Assembly: GCA_964370825.1 (NCBI GenBank)
Contig: CAYJKY010000028.1
Location: forward strand, 1-45,789
Length of the DNA stretch: 45,789 nucleotides
From: CAYJBH01 sp964370825
Lineage (GTDB): Bacteria > Bacillota > Clostridia > Oscillospirales > Ruminococcaceae
Direction: 5' to 3'
This document shows, in pieces, positions 16,265-24,276 of this stretch (positions within the stretch are counted from its first letter, which is position 1; each line of letters opens with the position of its first letter). Position numbers and translations under genes: made by a program. Below the pieces are notes generated by a model that was not told the DNA's origin, made no database searches, and saw nothing but the letters and a program-made list of their open reading frames with translations.

Positions 16265-18436
16265 ATGGCCAATAAGATTGATATAAATAAAGCCAACAAT
16301 AATTTGACGATCGTTAATAAAATATTTAGTGATTTAAAAATGATAGTTGATAGCGAAGGGGTTGTGCTAAACGCTATCATCAAATTTTACGATGAGATTA
16401 TTTTTACAAACACGCAAAAATTGTTAGAAAATATTTCTGTGGACGAATTTACAAAAAGTAAAAAGGGAGTAAGAGTTGCGGCCTTAAAAGAAAATAGCAT
16501 TGAAAATATGGCACAGCTTAATTTAATGACCTTTAAGCAGCTATGTGATTTGCCGGGAATTGGCGAGGATAATGCCGAAAACATACAGGAAATTGTAAAG
16601 GAGTTTTACAAATCGGCACGAGTAGGCATTAAAATTCGTTTTGATTTAGATAGATTGAGCGAAAAGGAATTTGAAATAATAAAAGGGATATTTATTAAGG
16701 ATAGGCTAATTTCCGTAATAAAAAAATCCACCGAGATTTACAACGAACATATAGATGAGGTCAATACCCTTGCAGAGAAATTAAGCCCCTGCAAAAACTC
16801 ATTTGTATGGTTTTTTGCCTCTAAACGTAAAAAAGAAACAGCACAAAAAGCCGATGAATATATTAACAACATTTTAGAGGGTCCGGTATGTATCTATTAT
16901 AAATACCTCTTAAAAAAATACAATAAGTTATATAACATCGAAAAGAATGATCTTCTAGAGGATTTTAAAGTAAATTCAGCAAGCTATTATGCCTATCTTT
17001 CAAAAATACACCCCGAAATAGGCAGGGATGATAGCCACAATTTATCAGACGATCTGCTGGACAGAATAAACAGTTTCCCTTTAGATGTGTCTTTAATGAA
17101 GGCGACTTTAAGAACATATCAAGAGTTTGGGGTAAAATACAGTCTGTACGGAAAAAAAACACTGCTTGGCGATGAAATGGGGCTCGGTAAAACATTTCAG
17201 GCGATGGCAGCATTTGCTCATCTAAAGGCCAATGGAAGTGATAAATTTTTGGTTGTTTGCCCACTAAGTGTTTTGGTAAATTGGGTGCGAGAAATTGAAA
17301 AACATAGCTACTTACGGGCTATGAAAATACATAGAGACTGGGAATCTGAACTGCAAGATTGGTTAACAAACGGTGGTGTTGCCATCACAACCTACGAAAC
17401 TATAAGCAAGTTCAAGCTACCGGAAGGCTTTAAAATAAATTTGCTTGTCAGCGATGAGGCACATTACATAAAAAACAAGGAAACCAAAAGAGCAAAAGCT
17501 TTTGAAAAATTAAGGGTAATTTCCGATAAAATATTGCTTATGACCGGAACTCCTATCGAAAATGATGTCGATGAAATGTGCTATTTAATCGGCTGTTTAA
17601 ACACACCGGTTGCAGAGAAAATCGAAAACATGAAGCATCTGTCAATGTCGCAGGATTTTAAAAAGGCAATTGCAGAGGTGTATTTAAGACGAACAAGGGA
17701 CGCTGTTTTAACCGAACTTCCGGACTTAATAGAGTCGGAAGAATGGTGTGATATTAACACCCAGGAGGAGGAGATGTATAAACTCTCGCTCATGGAAAGC
17801 AACTTTATGGCAATGAGACAAATTTCCTGGAATGTTAATGATATTAAGCACTCAAACAAAGCGTTGCGACTACTTGAAATTATTAAGGAAGCAAGAAACG
17901 AAAACAGAAAAATATTGGTTTTTTCCTTTTTTAGAAACACACTTAAAAAACTACAAAACATGTTAAAGGAGGATTGCCTCGAAACTATAACAGGAGATAT
18001 ATCTGTCGAGCGAAGGCAGGAAATAATAGATGAATTTACCGAGTGTAAAGGATTTAAAATACTGCTGAGCCAGGTCATTGCGGGTGGTACCGGACTTAAT
18101 ATTCAGGCGGCAAGCATAGTTGTTTTTTGCGAACCTCAGATAAAACCGTCTATCGAAAATCAGGCTATATCAAGAGCCTACAGAATGGGTCAAACACGAA
18201 ATGTTTTGGTTTACAGACTTTTATCGGAGGCCGGAATAGATAAAAGGATGGCAGAAATATTGTATGAAAAACAAAATATATTTAATGCTTTTGCAGATGA
18301 ATCCAAAATAGGAGAAGAAAGCTTAGAACATGCCATAAATTCAGCATGGATAAACGAACTAATACAGGAAGAAAAAGAGAAGATTGCAAAGGGCGAAAGT
18401 TTAGCCTATGACTTTGATGAAGAGGAGTTAGAATAG
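16265..18436 (+). CDS. SNF2-family ATPase with an N-terminal helix-hairpin-helix segment
   Basis: A 723-aa superfamily 2 DNA translocase. The N-terminal 260 residues are family-unassigned, but residues about 87-112 (LCDLPGIGEDNAENIQEIV) look like a helix-hairpin-helix DNA-binding element. The SNF2 motor follows: motif I GDEMGLGKT (302-310), VCPLSVLVNW, DEAH (397-400), LMTGTPIEN (motif III), then the second RecA lobe with SQVIAGGTGLNIQAAS and the arginine-finger motif QAISRAYRMGQT. All motor motifs are intact. GGAGGA sits just before the ATG. It is transcribed divergently from the PTS operon, and no methylase, nuclease or other defence gene is next to it, so a repair or chromosome-remodelling role is as likely as defence. 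A structured repeat follows 50 bp after the stop. Confidence 0.85.
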   Translation: MANKIDINKANNNLTIVNKIFSDLKMIVDSEGVVLNAIIKFYDEIIFTNTQKLLENISVDEFTKSKKGVRVAALKENSIENMAQLNLMTFKQLCDLPGIGEDNAENIQEIVKEFYKSARVGIKIRFDLDRLSEKEFEIIKGIFIKDRLISVIKKSTEIYNEHIDEVNTLAEKLSPCKNSFVWFFASKRKKETAQKADEYINNILEGPVCIYYKYLLKKYNKLYNIEKNDLLEDFKVNSASYYAYLSKIHPEIGRDDSHNLSDDLLDRINSFPLDVSLMKATLRTYQEFGVKYSLYGKKTLLGDEMGLGKTFQAMAAFAHLKANGSDKFLVVCPLSVLVNWVREIEKHSYLRAMKIHRDWESELQDWLTNGGVAITTYETISKFKLPEGFKINLLVSDEAHYIKNKETKRAKAFEKLRVISDKILLMTGTPIENDVDEMCYLIGCLNTPVAEKIENMKHLSMSQDFKKAIAEVYLRRTRDAVLTELPDLIESEEWCDINTQEEEMYKLSLMESNFMAMRQISWNVNDIKHSNKALRLLEIIKEARNENRKILVFSFFRNTLKKLQNMLKEDCLETITGDISVERRQEIIDEFTECKGFKILLSQVIAGGTGLNIQAASIVVFCEPQIKPSIENQAISRAYRMGQTRNVLVYRLLSEAGIDKRMAEILYEKQNIFNAFADESKIGEESLEHAINSAWINELIQEEKEKIAKGESLAYDFDEEELE

Positions 18437-18486
18437 AAAAGCAACAATAGCGGTTATGCCCATCTGCACCTGCGGTTGAACTATTG

Positions 18487-18552
18487 AAATTATTGTTTAA
18501 CTCACTCCGTTCGTTATTTCGCAAGCAAAAACCACAATATTTCTCGTTCCGG
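18487..18552 (+). repeat. Structured dispersed repeat, copy C
   Basis: Nearly identical to copy B at 6425 in the core (ACTCACTCCGTTCGTTATTT, then CGCAAGC, then AAAACCACAATATTTCTCG). The outer stem has one extra T on the left strand and the inner hairpin one C-A mismatch, so this copy has decayed slightly. It starts 50 bp after the SNF2 stop codon. The preceding CTATTG is also shared with copy A. Confidence 0.85.
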
Positions 18553-18675
18553 TATCTGCATTGAACGGCAGATGAGGAATCCACCACAACAAAAAAGAGT
18601 ACGGGATTTAGGGCGATAATTTTATTTCTCAGCCCAGTCTGCCTCAATACGTTCTAACGCTTCCTTTTTGCAACG

Positions 18676-18807
18676 CTAAACAACATCTTCCGGAAACCTC
18701 AGAATGATACACTCGGTGCAAAGTCCAACACTATCCATCGAAATACTCTTACAATAGCACTCATCATCAATGTTATGAATGCAGAGTTCCATATCACATT
18801 TAAGCAT
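18676..18807 (-). CDS. Small Cys-rich protein (43 aa), frame continues past a TAG stop
   Basis: The frame opens at an ATG with AAGGGTG six bases upstream and encodes 43 aa with cysteines at 4, 9, 17, 19, 30 and 33 (KCDMELC, CYC, CTEC), a pattern suggesting a metal-binding or disulfide-rich mini-protein. After the TAG (18676-18678) the same frame stays open for 17 more codons with a helical, charged sequence (KKEALERIEADWAEK) before a TAA at 18622. The likely ancestral product is 61 aa. The gene is therefore either truncated by a nonsense mutation or read through. No known function is recognised. It is divergent from the XRE gene. Confidence 0.55.
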   Translation of the reverse strand: MLKCDMELCIHNIDDECYCKSISMDSVGLCTECIILRFPEDVV

Positions 18808-18830
18808 ATATCACCCTTAGATACATATCT

Positions 18831-18848
18831 TGCTACAATATTGTAGCA
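18831..18848. promoter_or_regulatory. Perfect 18-bp palindrome, candidate XRE operator
   Basis: TGCTACAATATTGTAGCA is a perfect inverted repeat with no spacer. It lies 23 bp upstream of the XRE start codon and 23 bp from the start of the divergent Cys-rich gene, and contains TACAAT, a plausible -10. The position suits autoregulation of both genes; binding is inferred. Confidence 0.6.
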
Positions 18849-18871
18849 TAAGGTTAGAGAGGTGGTGCTAT

Positions 18872-19123
18872 ATGTTATTTCAAAGATTAGAGGATTTAAG
18901 AGTTGATAACGACAAAACACAGGAAGATATAGCGAGTGTTCTAAAGTGTCAAAGGGAAGTGTATCGGCGTTATGAAAAAGGTATACACAAAATTCCGGTT
19001 TGGGCGGTAATAGAACTTGCAAAATATTACAAAACCAGCACAGATTACATTTTAGAATTAACAGATAAAAAAAATAACCTATTTTTTAACAACAGGTATC
19101 AAAATGGTCGTGCTAAAAATTAA
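18872..19123 (+). CDS. XRE-family transcriptional regulator
   Basis: An 83-aa protein made almost entirely of a Cro/C1-type HTH (about 4-60): LEDLRVDNDKTQEDIASVL, then the recognition-helix region CQREVYRRYEKGIHKIP, then WAVIELAKYYKTSTDYIL, the usual end of the domain. There is no effector domain. The start at 18872 is chosen because GAGAGGTGG precedes it; an upstream in-frame ATG at 18830 would lie inside the palindrome. Probably a local repressor from a mobile element, given the recombinase remnant downstream. Confidence 0.88.
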   Translation: MLFQRLEDLRVDNDKTQEDIASVLKCQREVYRRYEKGIHKIPVWAVIELAKYYKTSTDYILELTDKKNNLFFNNRYQNGRAKN

Positions 19124-19128
19124 TACAC

Positions 19129-19193
19129 ACATATATTTACACAGAAAAAAATTGAGTAATCACACCTCACCCCGGTCATGATTACTCAAAATG
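19129..19193 (-). repeat. 65-bp direct repeat, copy 1, containing a terminator hairpin
   Basis: Closely similar to 19445-19509. Both contain ATATATTTACACAG, an A-tract and the inverted repeat TTGAGTAATCA/TGATTACTCAA (here 19152-19162 and 19179-19189). On the minus strand the stem is followed by seven T, a good intrinsic terminator. The two copies bracket the recombinase remnant. Confidence 0.8.
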
Positions 19194-19429
19194 TCTTTTA
19201 CGGTCGAAAAAGCTGTCGGGGTAAATGGGTTGGGGATTCGAACGTAAGAGAGCTTGTCGAACGGATTGAGGTCTACCCAATCGAGGGCAAAGGCAAAAAC
19301 CGCACACAAAGGATACTGATTTTCTACAAGTTCATAGGGCTGTTAGAAATCCCAAAAACTCCGGCAACCGATAGCTATACCCTTGAATCAAGACAAGGCG
19401 TTGCGATAAACTACATGGTCGTAGCTTAA
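19193..19429 (+). pseudogene. C-terminal remnant of a large serine recombinase
   Basis: The frame from about 19238 reads VRELVERIEVYPIEGKGKNR, TQRILIFYKFIGLLEIP and RQGVAINYMVVA, which matches the C-terminal end of TnpX-like/DUF4368 serine recombinases as I know them. The catalytic resolvase domain, zinc ribbon and coiled coil are absent. The only ATG in frame (19178) comes from the terminator repeat and is fortuitous. It is a remnant of an older mobile element next to the tRNA-Pro integration site. Confidence 0.55.
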
Positions 19430-19444
19430 AAAATTTAAAGACAA

Positions 19445-19509
19445 ACATATATTTACACAGAAAAAATTGAGTAACCACACCCTCACTTGGGTTATGATTA
19501 CTCAAAATG
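19445..19509 (-). repeat. 65-bp direct repeat, copy 2: ancestral tRNA-Pro terminator
   Basis: The stem TTGAGTAACCA (19467-19477)/TGATTACTCAA (19495-19505) has six T on the minus strand and begins right after the CCA of the tRNA-Pro fragment. It is therefore most simply the original terminator of tRNA-Pro, separated from the rest of the gene by the island. It is about 90% identical to copy 1. Confidence 0.75.
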
Positions 19510-19553
19510 GTCGGGATGACACGACTCGAACGTGCGGCATCTTGGTCCCAAAC
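19508..19553 (-). mobile_element. attachment-site duplication: 46-bp 3' part of tRNA-Pro
   Basis: These 46 bp are identical to 28375-28420, the 3' half of tRNA-Pro(UGG) from the anticodon loop to the encoded CCA, in the same orientation. Identity stops at once on either side. This is the footprint left when an element integrates into a tRNA gene by site-specific recombination, and it marks the left border of an 8.9-kb island ending at the intact tRNA. Confidence 0.88.
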
Positions 19554-19657
19554 TGCTCTGCAGTTATTTTTTGTAGTGTTTATAACGCTTTATAGCCGTT
19601 TTTGCTCGGTACAATCTGCTCTTTAAACCTCTTTGTCACTCTTGTTTGCATAGTGCA

Positions 19658-21691
19658 TTAATATTTTACCTCAACTACCTCGTATCCATTAAGCTTGTCT
19701 ATAATAAAACTGATTTTGCCATTTTCATAGCTAAACGGTATGTCTTTTTGTTGTGGAACAATCTTGACGCTAACCGGTGTTTTGTCTACCAGCAAATTAA
19801 CCGACAAATTATATAATGGAATAATATCATCAATGGTTAATATTTCACTGCAACGTTGTTCCGGCACATAGTGTAAAAGGTGGATGACATCACGATTTTC
19901 GACGCCTTGGTGGTTTACCGTTAAAAAGGCAGTAGAAGGGCCGTTGTGTGTTATTATTTGCTCGCCTATAAGCATGTCTATAGCGTTTTTAAGCATAGTT
20001 CTGCACCACTTTGGAGCACGTGCATTATAGGTGGTAAAGATTGGACTTGCAAAGTAAATAACGTTACCGTTCTTAACTATTGCCGGGTTGCCGAATTCAC
20101 CGCTTGAGGGACTTTGTCTGTGACTGGAAAAATGCTCATAGGTGCGATCAAATCGAGGTTTTGTAAAATAAACAAGAGTGTTTGCATTATCGGCCGCAAC
20201 CTCTAAACCTTTAATATACATTACGTGTTCTGTCTCGGGTAATGTTGTTCCAATGTCTCCAATCGGAACAATATAGTCTACATATTCATTGCTTGGCGAA
20301 AGCAATCCTCTTGCCAATTTGCCATCGAGACGGTATGTTGGCTCTACAAGGGTAACACCTGTTTCGGTTAAGCTCATTTCAGATTTATCCTCGTTTAGGC
20401 CACTTTCGTAAGAGGCAATAATTTTGCCGCCATTGTTAAGATAGCGTTGCAATTTTTTATGTAGGGTATCGTTTACCGGAATGTTGTCAGGGAGAATTAA
20501 CAGCTTATAGGCGTCAAAATCTCCTTCACTGTCTACAAAGTCGTATTGATATCCCAGTGCAGAAAACATATGCTCTGCACCCATGTTTGCAGGAGGTAAC
20601 TTACCTCTACCTCCACCAACAAACTCTTCGGCTGTCATAACTGCAAAATCATTTCTTGGTTTAGCGTTTACACACCATGGTTCGAGTTGTTCCACCCTGG
20701 TGTAAACCTTTTCTACCATATCGTAGGCATATTCATTTAGCACACCGCCGGGATCAAGCTGGTCGCCAATAAGGCATTTGCAACAAAGTGCTAACATTCT
20801 GTAGCATTCATATTCAAGAGCATGATAGTTTTTAAAACTATGTAAATCACCCCACTCAATATGGAATTTACCGGTGTGCGCAAGGCAATCTTTGCCAAGA
20901 GTTCGTGCATATCGCATACTTACCGGAAAGGTGATATACCCCCAGTTACCGCTGGGAATTGACTCGAGTTCTATGTGAGAGTAGGATTCAATCGACTTTT
21001 TAATGTAAGGTCCAACATGACTGCAGTTGTAGAAAACCGAAATATCCTCTCCATGACTTGCGATATGATCGCTGATTTCTTGCTTAAACTCTATAACCTT
21101 CTTTTTTGCATACTCCATGCGGTCATCCGCTTTGTGTAGAAGATATCCTTCCTCTTTCATTTTTTTGCGACAGGTTGAACAGGAGCAATCAATATCAAAG
21201 AGGAGATCAAGCCAAAAACCATCCACATTGAAACCCTCACAGATTTCACTAATCATCTCTTTCAAAAAGTCTCTGTAACCTGTATTTATACAAGGCATCT
21301 GTCCAAAACCCGGCTCGATAATAGAGCCGCCGGTGTGCCTGCCGTCTAATCCGCGATAAAGCCATTCGGGGTGATGTTCGGCGGTGTATTTATCCGGCCC
21401 TATTGTCAGATAAACCGGCGCCTTTATGCCTTGTTCGTGACACGCGTCTATCATCTCACCCATTAGGTTTTTATTTACCAAATGCGGGTGAATACGCTCG
21501 GGGAATTTTTTGCTGTTATAATACAATAGGCCGTGGTGACAACGCCCAAATACATTTATCGCTGTAACCTTTGATTTTTTTAACGTTTTTGCAAACTCCT
21601 TCGCATTAAAATCTTTGCCAACGCCTTCCACTGCCGGTCCGGTATGAAAGTCTAAGTGAATTTGTCTAAATGTTTGGTCAATGTTTTTCAT
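19658..21691 (-). CDS. Putative cytoplasmic glycoside hydrolase (GHL6-like barrel plus amidotransferase-like domain)
   Basis: A 677-aa protein without signal peptide. The N-terminal 350 residues (RQIHLDFHTG, INVFGRCHHGLLYY, VYLTIGPDKY, HPEWL, FNVDGFWLDLLF, CSCSTC) match the hypothetical glycosyl hydrolase (GHL6-type) TIM barrels often annotated as alpha-amylase or fucosidase-like. Asp in DGFWLD is a likely active-site acid. The middle (about 365-590) resembles the class I amidotransferase-like trimerisation domain of family 42 beta-galactosidases (YKLLILPDN, YLNNGGKIIASYESG). A small beta-rich C-terminus follows. It is last in the importer operon, behind an intercistronic hairpin, so it presumably cleaves an imported oligosaccharide. 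Substrate and mechanism are not evident, and catalysis is unproven for this family as far as I know. Confidence 0.7.
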   Translation of the reverse strand: MKNIDQTFRQIHLDFHTGPAVEGVGKDFNAKEFAKTLKKSKVTAINVFGRCHHGLLYYNSKKFPERIHPHLVNKNLMGEMIDACHEQGIKAPVYLTIGPDKYTAEHHPEWLYRGLDGRHTGGSIIEPGFGQMPCINTGYRDFLKEMISEICEGFNVDGFWLDLLFDIDCSCSTCRKKMKEEGYLLHKADDRMEYAKKKVIEFKQEISDHIASHGEDISVFYNCSHVGPYIKKSIESYSHIELESIPSGNWGYITFPVSMRYARTLGKDCLAHTGKFHIEWGDLHSFKNYHALEYECYRMLALCCKCLIGDQLDPGGVLNEYAYDMVEKVYTRVEQLEPWCVNAKPRNDFAVMTAEEFVGGGRGKLPPANMGAEHMFSALGYQYDFVDSEGDFDAYKLLILPDNIPVNDTLHKKLQRYLNNGGKIIASYESGLNEDKSEMSLTETGVTLVEPTYRLDGKLARGLLSPSNEYVDYIVPIGDIGTTLPETEHVMYIKGLEVAADNANTLVYFTKPRFDRTYEHFSSHRQSPSSGEFGNPAIVKNGNVIYFASPIFTTYNARAPKWCRTMLKNAIDMLIGEQIITHNGPSTAFLTVNHQGVENRDVIHLLHYVPEQRCSEILTIDDIIPLYNLSVNLLVDKTPVSVKIVPQQKDIPFSYENGKISFIIDKLNGYEVVEVKY

Positions 21692-21742
21692 ATTAATATC
21701 GTCCTTGTGATTATTGTTCTATAAAGAACCAACCTGTAATCA

Positions 21743-21781
21743 AAGCAGACAAAACATAAATATTATCCGTCTTGTCTGCTT
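21743..21781 (-). promoter_or_regulatory. Intercistronic hairpin downstream of the binding-protein gene
   Basis: AAGCAGACAA (21743-21752) pairs with TTGTCTGCTT (21772-21781), a 10-bp perfect stem with a 19-base loop, in the gap between the binding-protein and hydrolase genes. No U-tract follows on the minus strand. Such structures commonly protect the abundant binding-protein message or reduce downstream expression; that role is inferred. Confidence 0.55.
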
Positions 21782-21797
21782 AAATCTAAAAATAAAA

Positions 21798-23330
21798 TTA
21801 TTTACTATTTAAAAACTCTGTGAACTGCCTTTCGTATTCATCCATAAATTTTTGTATTCCGGCCTCTTCAAGTCGACTCAAAGCTTCATCAATGTTAGAT
21901 TCATAGTCAAGTAAACCATTTGTAATTGGGCTAATAAACTCTTCTTCAACTGCACTGATTTGAGCAAGCTCAACCGATACCGGTGAGGGGTCAAAGGCAA
22001 AGCCAACATCTTTTTGTAATATTGCACCATCGTCCCAGTTTTCAAACTCGGTTATCATGTCTTCGGTAATATAGTCATCATATCTTTTAAAATTAACATT
22101 GTCAGGAATGTAGCTATCAAAGAATGCATCACTAACTAATTTCTCAACAGCTCCGTCATCGTTGATTTGAAAGTCTACGCCCTCTATTCCATAGAGCATC
22201 ATATCGTTCCACTTTATGTCACTCTGCAATAGATCCATAAGTTTTACGTAGGCATCTAACTCCTCACCCTCAACAGCGGCACCAACCTGCCATGCTGTTG
22301 AATAATTACCACGAGTCATCCATGGAGTTTGTGTTTTATCACCTATATAGTAGTTTCTAAAAATAGCTTCCGGGACTACCTGACGAACGATGTTGTTGTA
22401 TTCAAAAGTTCTGTAACTTGCACCTGTGCAGAACAATGCATTTCCGTTGTTAAACTCGGCAATAGCCTGTTCTTTGTTGGATAGAATATAAGAAGGAATA
22501 ATTCCCTTTTCTACCCAGTCGGAAGTTATTTCTGAAACCTGTCTGTATTCATCTGATGCATAGAAGTTGGATACTGATGTGTCGTCGGGCTTGTTGCCAT
22601 CTGTCATCATAAATGAGTATGGAAGATAGACATTTATGTCGCTATCTATTCCACCAAGAAAAGCTTTTACGCTAACGCCACGACTATAACCTAATATACC
22701 GGGGGTTTGTGCAGAAGCAAGTGTATAAAATTCTTCCAAATCTTCAAACGAAGTTATCTCTGTCATTCCAACAGACTCAAGAAGGTCTTGCCTTACAGCG
22801 AACATATAGTCTTGACCTGAGTTTGGCTTGTTACCAAAAGGTATTGCATACTGCCTACCCTGCGATTGAAATGCATCAAGAGAACTTTGACCGCAGTATT
22901 CCAGGATGTTTTGCCCATAGTTCGCCATAGAATCGGTTAAATCTGCAAGGTAACCCTTAGAGATGGACTTGTTCATATAGTTTGTATCTGTCTGGGTCAT
23001 GAATTTTTCACCGGCGGCATGCATGGTTTCATTCTTTCCCGAGGCATATTCACTCCAAGGTAGAAACTGCACATTAGGGACAACGTTTATTGCAGCCTCA
23101 ACCTCAGCAATAAACTCATTATCTAAAAATTCCTGCATACGTTGAGAAGCATCGCCGTGAACATACATGGTAACTTCATATGTTTCTCCGCTATCTTCTG
23201 TGGTTGCTGCATCACTTGATGGAGTTTCTGCTGCGTCAGATGTTCCTGTGGCTTCTTCAGCCGGAGCACTACAGGCGGTTGAAAGTATCATAACTGATGC
23301 TAAAATAGCCGCTATAATCTTCTTAAACAT
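21798..23330 (-). CDS. ABC sugar-binding lipoprotein (LplA-like)
   Basis: A 510-aa extracellular solute-binding protein. The N-terminus MFKKIIAAILASVMILSTAC is a lipoprotein signal with Cys20 as the lipidated residue, followed by an acidic Ala/Thr/Ser linker (21-50). The body has features of the large family-1 binding proteins paired with LplB/YtcP permeases, and the C-terminal segment LSRLEEAGIQKFMDEYERQF is typical of that group. It is probably specific for an oligosaccharide. It is the third gene of the operon, 40 bp after the MalG-type permease, with AGGAGG before the ATG. Confidence 0.9.
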   Translation of the reverse strand: MFKKIIAAILASVMILSTACSAPAEEATGTSDAAETPSSDAATTEDSGETYEVTMYVHGDASQRMQEFLDNEFIAEVEAAINVVPNVQFLPWSEYASGKNETMHAAGEKFMTQTDTNYMNKSISKGYLADLTDSMANYGQNILEYCGQSSLDAFQSQGRQYAIPFGNKPNSGQDYMFAVRQDLLESVGMTEITSFEDLEEFYTLASAQTPGILGYSRGVSVKAFLGGIDSDINVYLPYSFMMTDGNKPDDTSVSNFYASDEYRQVSEITSDWVEKGIIPSYILSNKEQAIAEFNNGNALFCTGASYRTFEYNNIVRQVVPEAIFRNYYIGDKTQTPWMTRGNYSTAWQVGAAVEGEELDAYVKLMDLLQSDIKWNDMMLYGIEGVDFQINDDGAVEKLVSDAFFDSYIPDNVNFKRYDDYITEDMITEFENWDDGAILQKDVGFAFDPSPVSVELAQISAVEEEFISPITNGLLDYESNIDEALSRLEEAGIQKFMDEYERQFTEFLNSK

Positions 23331-23370
23331 TTTAATCCTCCTAAAAAATACGTATGGTTATTATGATGGG

Positions 23371-24261
23371 TTACCCTTTTAAAGCGCCGACAGTCACCCC
23401 CTTCATAAAATATTTTTGGCAAAATGGATAAATGAGTGCAATTGGTCCTATAGCAATACAGGTGATTGCCATCTTTATTGTCTGGGACGGCATTGGAATG
23501 GTATATTGCGTAGCTGCTTCGCCTCCGGTAGCTAAAAACTGAATGTTTGACATCATTTTATATAGTATAAACTGTATTGTATAAAGACTGTCATCATTAA
23601 TAAGCATTAACGGAAGATAAAAATCATTCCAAAATTGGAGGGCATAAAACAATGTAACGGTAACGAGGCCTGCCTTTGAAAGCGGCACCATCATCTGAAA
23701 GAAAATTCTAAAATGTCCGGCACCATCAATTTTTGCACTTTCTACTATTTCATAAGGAAGCGAACGAAAGAAGTTTCTTTGAAGATACATATAAAACACG
23801 TTCATGCAGTAGGGTAGAATCATGGCCCAGATGGAATCTTTTAACCCATAGTACTTTGTTAATATAAGATACCAAGGCAACATACCACTGCTAAATAGCA
23901 TTGTGAAATATGCAAAAAAAGTTAGAAATCTTCCGCCGGCAAAGTTACGAACCGAGGTGGCATAAGCGTAGCTGGTGGTAATCATCACCGATATTAAGGT
24001 TCCTATTACCGTTACTATTATTGTCATAGCATATGCATTCAACAAGAGATAACCCTGTCTTTCAAACACATATTTGTAGGTGTCTAGGCTTGGTTGCTGT
24101 GGAAGCAAAGAAAATCCGTTGGAGGCTATGGCTTGTTCTGATGAGAAAGAACCGGAAATAGCTACAACAATTGGGAATATGCAAAAAAGAGCAAACAGTG
24201 TTAACAGAACGTAAAAAATAACTATCAGAACTCTATCAGCAAGTGATTGCTTTATAACCAT
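23371..24261 (-). CDS. ABC sugar permease, MalG/YtcP type
   Basis: A 296-aa inner-membrane permease with about six hydrophobic segments, starting with LIVIFYVLLTLFALFCIFPIV-like helix 1. The cytoplasmic EAA loop EIVESAKIDGAGHFRIFFQM, which contacts the ATPase, is present. It ends in GVTVGALKG, the characteristic tail of this permease family. It lies 15 bp after the partner permease. AGGAG precedes the ATG. Confidence 0.92.
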   Translation of the reverse strand: MVIKQSLADRVLIVIFYVLLTLFALFCIFPIVVAISGSFSSEQAIASNGFSLLPQQPSLDTYKYVFERQGYLLLNAYAMTIIVTVIGTLISVMITTSYAYATSVRNFAGGRFLTFFAYFTMLFSSGMLPWYLILTKYYGLKDSIWAMILPYCMNVFYMYLQRNFFRSLPYEIVESAKIDGAGHFRIFFQMMVPLSKAGLVTVTLFYALQFWNDFYLPLMLINDDSLYTIQFILYKMMSNIQFLATGGEAATQYTIPMPSQTIKMAITCIAIGPIALIYPFCQKYFMKGVTVGALKG

Positions 24262-24276
24262 ATATAGCTCCTCTCG

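Noticed and set aside
16265..18436. SNF2 gene as part of a DISARM- or BREX-like defence system
   Set aside because: None of the partner methylase, PLD, DUF1998 or protease/kinase genes is nearby. The neighbours are PTS genes, a mini-protein and an XRE regulator.
19580..19651. 23-codon minus-strand frame (MQTRVTKRFKEQIVPSKNG...) next to the att copy, considered as an integrase C-terminus
   Set aside because: No catalytic Tyr context or recognisable integrase sequence, no SD, and too short to support.
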